From Gnetum montanum (taxonomy: Eukaryota > Streptophyta > Gnetopsida > Gnetales > Gnetaceae), in contig MNCI01036718.1 in the NCBI GenBank assembly GCA_015680685.1, forward strand, positions 1 to 56,726: a DNA stretch of 56,726 nt. Direction: 5' to 3'. The notes below the pieces were generated by a model. That model made no database searches. It saw only the letters and a program-made list of their open reading frames with translations, and had not been told where the DNA came from. A program made the translations under genes and the position numbers. This document shows positions 45,061 through 54,926 of this stretch, piece by piece (within the stretch, counting starts at the first letter, position 1; every line of letters begins with the position of its first letter).

Positions 45061-46813
45061 AGTAGATGTCACACCCACCATCATTATCTAATTATGACTC
45101 CACAACCTCTTCTACTACTGCAACCTTACCCTTACCCCTTTGGTAGGTACATTTAACTTCTTTCTTCTACTACAATCATGATCACTACCTTGTTATTTGG
45201 ATTCTTTTGTAATTTTAAGAGCAGTTTGAAATTTTTTCATCCAAATATTTCCACATTTTTTTAACCTTAATGAAAATTTTAAACATAGATTTTTGAATTG
45301 GAAAGGTTTTTCACTGCACCACATCATCAAGTGGTGCCTCCTCCTCACTGTCATAGAATTGAACCTTCCTTTTGTTTTTGATAAAAGGATCCTAGTTATA
45401 CTCCTAAGCACTTTCCCATTTTCTAAACTCACCTTCTTCTTTTGTAACCTACTCAATTAGCCTTTGAATCTATTAGGCTCTTAGTTTTAATAGTCTTCCT
45501 TAGTCATAGATCCCAACAGTTCTCCTTGTTTCTAGTCAAAGCCCATCTATGATATGGCAAAGCTACTCCTATTGAGAATAACCATGGCCAGGACACTATG
45601 CAAAAGAAAATAATTCCTACCCATGGCTGCATCAAAGGGTTTATGTGTTCCTTGTCACCAACCTTGGATTTGCTTTCTCAAATTGGATATTTGTCATTGA
45701 AGAGCTTGAGCATCGTCCTCCATTTGCGAATTGATTCCAGCTCTAAGAAGTAGTACAAACTTTTAGCTTCTTTTATGAGTGTCCTGGGGAATAGCTTAAG
45801 TTTTTGCTAGTCATTTATATGTTATGCAAGGCATAGGCATTGTGAAAGGATTGAAGATGGGTTTTTGGATCTGAGTTATATCCCCCCTCAAATCTAGGGA
45901 TATTGTTCATATCCAACCACTTGATTCTACTATCTTTCATATGCCTAGTTGGGATCTTGATTGCCTTTGTGATGTTCAACATGCTTCAAGTTTCCAAAAA
46001 GGGTTCATCATCATCATAATTTTGATGATTCCTATGAGGTCCCCTACTACCCCTTTAATCATGGTAAGGCCTATGATCATTTTCCTACCATTTATCTCCA
46101 TCACGGTTTTGTCCCCTGTGATTTTAATCAAATTTAGATGAGGAAGAGGAAGATGTAGATGAAGACGATGAAGAGAAATGAGGACTACCACTACCACAAT
46201 ATCTACCACGTCCTCTCTACTTATCATGATCATGATCATGATCATCAAATTTTCTTTCATCATGATGCTTGCCTAAGCCCTTGCCTTGACTCCTTCTTTT
46301 TCCTGCATTTGGATTGTTGATAGTGGACTGTAGATTTAGGTTCAAGCCCCCATCACCAATGTTAAGGGGTGGAGAATATTTATGTTGAGAGCCCCTAGAG
46401 GGAGGATCCTTATTGTCATTTTGATTTAGCAGAAATAAGGGGTTGGTGAACCATTTTCCCCTCATAGCTTCATGGCACTTCTCTTAGTGCTGATCTCGTT
46501 TGTGTTGTGTCTCTATGGGACAATAGTCCTGATAGTCATGATCCTGCATAATGTATTCATCATGAAGGTCCTGGATGCCTAACCTCTTAAGAGTTTGGAG
46601 TAGCATCCTAGGAACAGATCAGTTGGGAGCCAACACAATGTTGCCCTACATATCTTTCCACTATAGCTACTCATCCTAATGTAAGATGAAGCTAAAATCA
46701 GGTACAAACTCATCTAGATGAGTGTACATCACTTTGAATTCTTGGGGCACTAGCGGTTTTAAATCATCATGCCTATGAGAAGAAGAAATTTTGGATTAGA
46801 GAAAATTTAGCAT
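45061..46813 (-). pseudogene. Element 4 gag
   Basis: The probable start is ATG at 46813 (minus), about 135 bp beyond the primer site. Recognisable parts are LVPQEFKVMYTHLDEFVPDF (about 46730), an Asp/His run DDHDHDHDK (about 46217-46250), a Ser-rich stretch, the gag core (about 45600-45900), a Lys/Glu-rich helical segment (about 45193-45456) and a knuckle GGCDI..YEHPKGCC with its second Cys lost to Tyr (about 45055). Many stops. Confidence 0.72.
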
Positions 46814-46929
46814 ACTTAATTTATAATTAGAATTATTAATTTTTCAAATGCTGGTGGCCTTAGGATTCATTCCAACAATCTTAAATAATATTCACTAAGT
46901 CTTAGATAGCACACATATCAAACTACAAG

Positions 46930-46947
46930 TCCCTGGCAATAGTGCCA
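46930..46947 (-). other. Element 4 primer binding site, degenerate tRNA-Asp type
   Basis: On minus TGGCACTATTGCCAGGGA, 1 bp inside the 5' LTR end. Confidence 0.75.
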
Positions 46948-46948
46948 A

Positions 46949-47812
46949 TGATAAGCAGGGAGTAGACCCTATGCCCAACCATATGAATTACTAAGCGTTC
47001 ATGTGTGATCCATTTGAATTTCATAAAATTATATCCTTCTTAGTACATTAGTCTCTAGGAAGTGAAACTAATCATTACATTTGTTGTCTTCCTAATTACA
47101 CTTGTGAAATGCAAAGGTATGGTTAAGTGCAATTGAGGCATATGATTTTTGTCATTTTTATGTTTTGTATTTTAAGTTACCTAAGGATAAATAATAATGA
47201 ACAAAATAAAATAATTAAATTTCTAATTTATTCTAACTAGCTACTCCTAACTAATCCTAACATAAGCATCTGTTCCTACTTATGGTACACATCCTAAACA
47301 CATTTAACGCTACTGGGTTACCAAACACTAAGCAGTACTGAGATTATCAAGTGTCAAGTATGTGCTCAAAGTGGTTGTACTTATATGATTAATTAATCAC
47401 TTATTTAATTTATCTTAATTAATTAAAAAATTAAAGAAAATTGTGTAAAACATTAAATGCATAAGTAAACAATTAATCTATTTCAAAGTGTTGTAAGGTT
47501 TATCAGAAAGCTCATCTTTATTTCCACACACACTATCGTGCTGAGGTATAATAATGCTTGAATAAAGATTTGTACACTCTTTGACTCCTACTATGGGCAC
47601 TTAGAAAAATATTCTACCTTTCAAATGATAAAACTACAAGAGTTCCACTACAATTATGATCAAAGATGCCATAAACACAATGGGTGAGCATGTATTTATA
47701 GGCAAAAATAGATACTATGTTGACAAGGCCATGTCAATGCATCAAATCCCATGTCGACAAGGTCGTGTCGTTGAGGCCTCATCGACAAGATCCAAGAAAA
47801 TGAAAATCATCA
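46949..47812 (-). repeat. Element 4 5' LTR (864 bp)
   Basis: On minus it begins TGATGATTTTCATTTTCTTG and ends CTTATCA at 46949. The TATA box is RC of 47693-47700. U3 carries its own module set (TTGTCGATGAGGCCTC, TTGTCGACATGGG, TTGTCAACATAG) rather than GATATC units. The 3' LTR has fewer of these. Confidence 0.87.
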
Positions 47813-47817
47813 AATTT

Positions 47818-50800
47818 TTATGGGAAATCAATTATTCCTATTTAATGACCTTTGATCTTTCAAATAAAAATTAGGAACTAAATTGCAATGAATTTGGGTG
47901 AAGTACTTTGATGATATTGGTAATGATGATGAGTTGATAATGAAATAAATAAAGAATTTATTGATGAGTATGTTGATGATTATTAATAATTTTTGATTGA
48001 TGAATGAAGATAATGAATAAATTATTGATGTATTAAAAATGGTGAAGTAATGGTAGTTGATGAGATGTTGACAAAATTGATGCATTGGAAGAATTTTTTG
48101 AGACATGAAATCTTATTGCTATAGCATCCATTACAATCATAATTTGTCCACATTGTTGTAGCTAATGATGAGGCCATAATGATATCTGATGGGATAAGCC
48201 TATTTTCATGGAAAATGGACTAGAAATTAAATGAACACAAGAGATTAGAGCCATTATAGAGTTACATTTTCCTAGCAATCTTTTGTAAAGAGGAAAACAA
48301 TGGGATTTTCTATTTTTGTCATATATGGGATAATAAATAAAATGCAAATTACAAGACTTTTATTCTTATGTGACAAAAAATATAATTTATCTTCTCTTGA
48401 TCTTTGACTTCTATCTTTTGTCTCACTTCTAGTTTACTTTGTTGCACTTACATGTATAAACATGACCTTTTATTACTTTTAACTTTGGATTGTTAAATTT
48501 ATTTCTTCTTCTTTCTTGAAGTTCACAACATGGAAATGAAAATTGATTAATGTATGATTGTTCAAAGTGCATGCTAGAATCAATGAGAAAAAGCATAAAA
48601 GACCTTACTCTCATTGGATATCTTATCCTTATGGTAGATGTCATTATCCACAATAGCAACATTAATAATGGATGGGATATAATCCTTGGAAGTTGGGACC
48701 TTTACAATGCTTGAAGCTTTGTCTTGCCATCCTTCTTCCCACCAAGAAGCTTCATAGGCTATCGACCAAATACCTCAAGTAATGAACCAAAAATATTATC
48801 AATATCCACCATAACTATTTGAGCAGCTACAAGTCCAACAATGTCCATCATGGCTCTCTATGCCATTACAAGATGGAATTTTAAATAAAATATAATAGGG
48901 ATATATCTAGTTTATTAATGCACTATACTACCTTTAAGTTTCATCATCATATACTATTGACTAGTAACACAATAATCTTATTCCTTCAATGGCAAGAAAT
49001 TCATTGCCTGATAGATGAAAGTATTTTCACAAGCGAATGAATAGTATTAATGTTAGTAAGGATTCTTGCTCATCCCTTTCTTCATCAACATATTCTAAGC
49101 ATTTGAATGAAGAAGTTCATATTTCTAAAGATAAAGCAAAATGAAGTTTATAATCCTTATTCAAACAGCAAAAAATATAAAACATCCATAAATGGATGGA
49201 AATAAACTTTATCTTCAAAATTTAACCATTAAGAATAATGCTTGAGATGCTATCAAGAATCTCAATCATCTTCTTAGTCATTTAGTGATGTTGATTAAAA
49301 AGAAGACTATCAAGTGCTAGTCTTGAACTTAGTCATGAGGAAGAGGTCTCCACACAATGGCTTCAGTGGTAGAGTATGATTTGTTTGTTTGTGTACTTTT
49401 ATTCCTACTAGTTGTTGATGGCTACTTTGGACTACCACTATACCCTTGTATTTCTAGCAATGAGAAACCAATGGTGGGTAAAAGATCTGTTTAGCACCTA
49501 CATTGATCTCTTCCTTGTAATGAAAATTACAAGGACGAGATGTTCTTTTCAAAACTCAAGTTTAGATGTTTGCTAGTTTCTAGAAACACTAAGGCCTAGA
49601 TACCTCCAAATAGACTCAGCGATTATAGAGAAACTATGTATTTTGGGTTAACATAAGCTTTAAATGTCACAATATCATGTTTTAAGAGTTTTAATAGATC
49701 ATTGTGCTTTAGTAAAAAAATTTAGCCCCTTTTTACTTTATTCTATGAGTAATAAAATTCTTAGCAATATCAGAGTTTCTTAGTCTATATAGTCTTGAGC
49801 ATGTGCTACCTATAGTAATTGTTCTTTCATCTAGCACTTAAGTGCAATTTCAAAAATTTGTTACTAGCATTCCCTAGAGAATAATTCTACAAGAAATATT
49901 GGATAATAAAGTAAAATTAAATGGATTTTAAAAGTATAATAGTAAAATTGTATGAAATTGTAAGCATTAAGATGAGCTATTATTGACATCAGTAAACATT
50001 TTGAAAAGAAAAATTTGTTCAAGTCAATCAATAATACCAAAAATTGTTAAACCCTTGGCTCAAACAAGTAATTTTTCAATTACAAGAAATGAACTATAAG
50101 ATACACTAGGATCTTAAATTATAGCTAAGAAACTTTGATAAAGTAGAGAAAATAAACATGACTCACTTAATAGAAGCAAAAGAGCTTAATCAAATTGAAC
50201 TTTATAATGTCATTGTACATGAGTTAATTTCTCCTAGCTTTTCCCTTCCCAAAATATTCCCCCTATTTTTAACAAATCTACTTTGGAATTTTTATAATAG
50301 CCCCTAGTAGTTACAATTATTACAAAAATTTAACGCTATAGTTGCCTCATGCTCTACTCATATAATTGTAAGCCTTTAGACAACTGTTCAACTTCTAAAT
50401 AAATTCTCATCCTTTGAATCTGGAATCATTCCAAGAGGTGACAAATGATTGTGTTTGTGCTTGCCTTGGCTGACTACATTGGTCAAAGGAGGTTCATGAT
50501 TTTATGAATATATTCTAGTTACATTAAATTCATGGATATGTTGCTTGATTCATCAAGTGTATGTCAAGAACTCAACATGGTGACCTAACACTCCAAGCAT
50601 CTTCAAAGAACTAATTCTTCAAAATTGATGCTCCTCTCAGCTTTTGAAAAAGAAAATAAAGAAAGTAATATAGAAATAAGAAGGAAAAATGATTGAGAAA
50701 AAATAATTATAAGCAAAAATAAAATAAAAGGAAGAAAAAATTTCAATAAAAGGAAGAAAAAATTTCAATAGATTATTTTATTTTTTGAAATGATTGTGAC

Positions 50801-51340
50801 AAAAAATTTGATATAGCCATAAAAGGAAGAAGTACAATATATAGATTTGATTATTTAATATAGCCATAGGAACTTAAGAGAGATTTTTAGTAATATCAAA
50901 TTTGAGAACCTACCCTACATATGTGTTAGAAGGAAAGAAAACCAAACTAGATTCTTAGGCTTCTAGATGATTTTGTGGCACTTTACTTAATCTAGCTCCA
51001 TCATTGGTTAGATTATAAAATAATTGGGACTAGATGGCATTGGAAGTGGTAATGAAACCTTGCATCTTTGAAGGGAGACTTGGAGATCTATCCCACTAGT
51101 TAAGTGAGCAATGGTGAAGGGAACCAATAGAAGATCCCTTATGGGACATGATGAATACTTTCATGCTCTAATGAGCTAATTGAATTATTGGTTGAAGCTT
51201 GATGATGCTACATTTTCCTTTTTTCTCTCTAGTTCATTCAAGTTCTATATCTATATCTTTTCTATTGCATTATCTCTAGTTTATTGTTGTGTATACAAGA
51301 ATTTTACTATGGTGAAGTGAAGGATAAGATTTGGCTATCA
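47818..51340. other. unassigned DNA right of element 4
   Basis: This is the host sequence into which element 4 inserted (continuing from 28006). 47880-48075 is rich in GATGA/TTGATGA triplets. On minus, 48430-48890 has a coding look in pieces (MMDIVGLVAAQIVMVDIDNI; KVPTSKDYIPSIINVAIVDN) but no family is recognised. The rest shows no frame, LTR or RNA gene that I can support. Confidence 0.4.
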
Positions 51341-51976
51341 AGGGGTGATGAGACGCGATTCACATGTGTATTGACCTAAATCGTCGGTGTGAGGCTGGAA
51401 TGGAAACGGACACCGAAAGATTTTTGGGCAGCCCCAGTTGACCCTGCCTTCGCTTGAGGGCAAGCTGGAAAAGGGAACGAAGGCAGAGTGCCTTGGATGG
51501 TTTGCACGCAAATCAACCAAGGACTTCCCCGAGTGTAAGCTACGGCTAGCGCTGGGGTTATCGTGAACGATGTAAACAGGATGTAAACGGAATGCAAATA
51601 GCGACACAAAAATGTAAACAGAGCATACTGAATTATAAATAAAGTGCAAACCGAGCTATATTGTAAACAAAGCATAAACCGAAGTAAATAATGTAAATAG
51701 GAGGCAATGAAATTTATTGTATTGTTTAATAAAAATGTATGCACCCATCGAAGTGTAGCTGCACGTGTGGACGGCAGGTCAAGCACTAAGCCCCGGGATA
51801 ATGTCTTAAGTGATGATGCGATAATGTGATGTGATGAACGTGAGAAATGCCTGGATGCCAGCAGTCAGATCTGCCGAACGCCCAAGGGTTACCAATTCTG
51901 TAATTTCTCAGAATTGCCAATGTCTCTGATTTTTGCCTCCAATCGCCCCCCCTCTGATTTATGTGAATTGATAGGG

Positions 51977-51984
51977 TATTTATA
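51977..51984 (-). promoter_or_regulatory. TATA box of the Tat-type LTR
   Basis: On minus CCCTATAAATACCCTATC, a strong plant TATA box in a GC-richer context. Confidence 0.55.
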
Positions 51985-52418
51985 GGGTTGGGCCATGTTC
52001 CGGCACAGAATTTCAGAATGGAATCAACGGCTGAGAGATGAGAGGAAAGTGGATCTGGTAACATGTGTCCAATGGACAGTTGTGCTTGGGCTAGATGCAT
52101 ACTGGCGAGAGTTGGATGTGTGTCAGACAGTTGTACATGAGTTGGATGTGTGTCGGCAAGCTACGTTCTAGACCAGGTACATTGCATTTTACAATTTATG
52201 GGTTATTCAAGCCCATGAAAGTACATTTAATTTAAACATGAGGGCCTAACATGCCCGCACATGTTGACTTACAATGAAATGTACAACAAGAGAAATTTGA
52301 CCCCCGTTTGCGTGAAACTTCTTTGTTTCTGAGTCTTTCTGAAATTTTCTGAAAGTTGCTGATGCTGGTAATTCTCTGCCATTTTCTGAAACTTTTCTGG
52401 AATTTTTCCTGAAACTTC

Positions 52419-52745
52419 GATGAATAGTGTTCGCGCGATGAACAGTGTTCGAGCATAGGATGAACAGTGTTTGAGCGTAGGATGAACAGTGTTTGAGCGT
52501 AGGATGAACAGTGTTTGAGCGTGAGATGAATAGTGTTTCAAGCTGTGAATAGTGATTACGCAGCTTACGCTCTACAACATAGGATGAACAGTGTTTGAGC
52601 GTATGATGAATAGTGTTTGAGCATGAGATGAATAGTGTTTGAGCATATGATGAATAGTGTTTGAGCGTATGATGAACAGTGTTTGAGCGTGAGATGAATA
52701 GTGTTTGCGTGATGAATAGTGTTTTACGCTAATGATTAGTGTTTT
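52419..52745 (-). repeat. 22-bp tandem repeat array
   Basis: About a dozen units of GATGAAYAGTGTTTGAGCGTAN with a 22-bp period, interrupted once by AGCTTACGCTCTACAACATAG. Unit ends vary (GCGTAG, GCGTGA, GCATAT). Confidence 0.8.
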
Positions 52746-53030
52746 ACGCATCTTACGCTCTGCAGCGTAATAAAATGTAGCTACAGCGTAATCAGCCGAA
52801 AAAACCTCATTTAAGGCCCGAATCTTGATTTTCTGGAAGTTGCTGATGCTAAGGATCTTCTGCCATTTTTTTGAAACTTTCCTGAAATTTTCTGAAACTG
52901 TGATGAATAGTGTTCGTGCGATGAATAGTATTTTACGCATCTTACGCTCTGCAGCGTAATAAAATGTAGCCACAGCGTAATCAGCCAAAAACAACTCATT
53001 GAAGGCCCAAATCTTGATTTTCTGAAGGCT
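52745..53030 (-). repeat. duplicated segment of about 190 bp
   Basis: GCATCTTACGCTCTGCAGCG and the following text through CTTGATTTTCTG occur at about 52748 and again at about 52937. The stretch AAGTTGCTGATGCT...GATGAATAGTGTTCG also occurs at about 52346 and 52837. Confidence 0.65.
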
Positions 53031-53778
53031 GGGAACCGCTGGGGACCTTGGCGAAGGTCATGGGGGGTCCTTGTGCATGATTTTGGCTTGTTTTGACTTA
53101 GTTTCAGGGCCCCCAATATTGGTGACGCCAATCCTTACGCTGAGCAGCGTAAACACAACGCGAGCACATTGTACTTAGCCAAAATTCCACTTTTTGACCT
53201 TAAAACTGATGATTCTTAACACCGACACTTGTCATCGTGATCTGTGGGCTCCAGGAGAATCTTTCTTACTCCATGGTGGGCTGCTTGAAGCCGTTTCAGA
53301 GGCCCTGAAGTTGTTTGGAAGTGTTGCCAAAATTTTTATGGTGTTTCATTGGCCCCTCTTTGTTGACGCTTGGAGGAATCCACCCGAGAGGCGTCGACAA
53401 AGAAGTGCAAAACACCATGAGCAACAAAGCATCAAACATTAACCGTCAGCCCTTGGCTGGGAGTCATCGCACCATTTTCAAAAGTACATGGGATTGAGGG
53501 GAATGTGGTTCAAGATGCAAGGGAATCGATTTTAACCAGGGAGGCTAGGAAGTTGAGGGCTATGATTGTTACTAGGATTTTGTGGGAGGGGAATGCTTTC
53601 TTATGCACAAGTTATGTCATTTGGTCCTTGTCAATAGTTGGTTTTTTCGGCAGACTCGAAACCAAGAGATAGGAGGTGTGTTCTTTGGAGAAACGAGACT
53701 CTTATATAGAGTATTTGCAGGGCCCGTTGTAAACAGCCATTATGATGTCAACGGGGTCTTGAAGACCTTTTTCGTTCA

Positions 53779-54610
53779 TTTTGCTCTTTGACCTTTTTTT
53801 TTGTTCTTTTTTTTCTTTTTTTCTTGTTTTTTTTGGTCTTTTTGAACGAGCTTGATTTTTGTGCCATGCTCATGTTTGAGCACTTGCATTTTGCATCATG
53901 TATGGTGTATCATGTTTTGCGTTGCAACTGCTTAGAGAGTTACAATGTACAACAGTGTATCAAGAGTTTTGAGGTGAGCAGAATGTATCAGGGGGATGTA
54001 ATTGAATAGGCTAAGGGGAGCATGATGGGGAAATAGGGGATGCATTGGGAATCAGGAATGTACTTATGAATGGATTGATTAACCCAGTCGCGTGCGTCAA
54101 GAAAAATGCGATACCTTGTCGTCACAATGAAATGCATCTATGCACGAACGCCTCAGAAGTGTCATCTTGCAAACACAACTCCAAGAAGATAAGAAAACCA
54201 CAAATGAAACAATCAGCTAAACACTTTAAATAAGGAGATGGAGTCGCCGCGTGCAGCTTCCAAAGCAAACAAAATCATGAACAACATCAGTTTCATTAGG
54301 CCCCATGGGATGAATCATGCAACAAGTCTATGTGGAACAGGAACAGCCAACTGCAACAACATGTCTTTTCCAATTTTGTCTGGTCATCAATGATGTCGCT
54401 AGTTTATAGTCTTAGCGGACTGTCGTGGGTTAGTTTTACGTCATTACCCCTTGGACGGTGCCAGTTTAGCATCGTAGCGGACGGTGCATTGCTAGTTTAT
54501 AGTCATAGCGGACTATGAAGAGACAAACTAGTTTATAGTCTTAGTGGACTCTGAATGCTAGTTTCATGTCATAGCAGACGAATGTAGCAGTTTACTGTCA
54601 TACTGGACAG
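53779..54610 (-). other. Tat-type element 3' UTR, irregular repeats
   Basis: Apart from the pyrimidine-rich start (53789-53850) there is no recognisable gene. 54395-54605 contains seven irregular units built on AGTTTATAGTCATAGCGGAC with 28-37 bp spacing, which grade into the homogeneous array to the right. Confidence 0.5.
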
Positions 54611-54614
54611 AACT

Positions 54615-54909
54615 CTGTGGTATCAGTTTTAAGTCATGATCCAGGACTGTTCTGTGGTATCAGTTGTAAGTCATGATCCAGGACTGTTCTGTGGTATCAG
54701 TTTTAAGTCATGATCCAGGACTGTTCTGTGGTATCAGTTTTAAGTCATGATCCAGGACTGTTCTGTGGTATCAGTTTTAAGTCATGATCCAGGACTGTTC
54801 TGTGGTATCAGTTTTAAGTCATGATCCAGGACTGTTCTGTGGTATCAGTTTTAAGTCATGATCCAGGACTGTTCTGTGGTATCAGTTTTAAGTCATGATC
54901 CAGGACTGT
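54615..54909 (-). repeat. 37-bp satellite-like array, eight near-identical units
   Basis: Units start at 54615, 54652, 54689, 54726, 54763, 54800, 54837 and 54874 with CTGTGGTATCAGTTTTAAGT, then CATGATCCAGGACTGTT. Only the second unit shows a change (CAGTTGTAAG). The array lies 18 bp past the pol stop codon, in the 3' UTR. Confidence 0.92.
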
Positions 54910-54926
54910 GACGTACCTCAAGTTTT

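Larger units (their letters stand above)
28007..47812 (-). mobile_element. Element 4: full-length Athila-type LTR retrotransposon with downstream aORF, interrupted by element 3
   Basis: It is bounded by TGATGAG-type LTR ends and a perfect 5-bp target duplication, AATTT (28002-28006 and 47813-47817). The element is on the minus strand: 5' LTR 46949-47812, primer site, gag, protease, RT, RNase H, integrase, non-coding spacer, aORF (about 29050-31909), polypurine site, 3' LTR 28007-28832. Element 3 with its duplication splits the integrase core. Without element 3 its length is about 13.1 kb. All genes are broken by stops, mostly at TGG, CAA and CGA positions. It is the only copy here with the aORF nearly complete in length. 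Confidence 0.87.
51346..53778 (-). repeat. probable 3' LTR of a Tat-type element (right boundary uncertain)
   Basis: Composition changes sharply at about 51346, where TGATGAGACGCG begins. On minus a TATA box (RC of TATTTATA, 51977-51984) is followed about 265 bp later by AATAAA (RC of 51713-51718), the order expected of U3-R-U5. U3 would contain the 22-bp repeat array. The inner boundary at about 53778 (TTCGTTCA followed by a long pyrimidine run, so purine-rich on minus) is the best guess for LTR start plus polypurine tract. No second LTR lies inside the window to confirm it. Confidence 0.42.

Noticed and set aside
49358-49385. GGCTTCAGTGGTAGAGTATG, a good match to a tRNA A box
   Set aside because: No B box, fold or second copy follows at the proper distance, so neither a tRNA nor a SINE is supported.
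53194-53442. 82-codon plus-strand ORF in the Tat-type region
   Set aside because: No recognisable domain, opposite strand to the element, and inside the probable LTR; treated as chance.
54615-54909. 37-bp regular repeats resembling a CRISPR array
   Set aside because: The units are contiguous with no unique spacers and lie in the 3' UTR of a plant retrotransposon; they are a tandem satellite.
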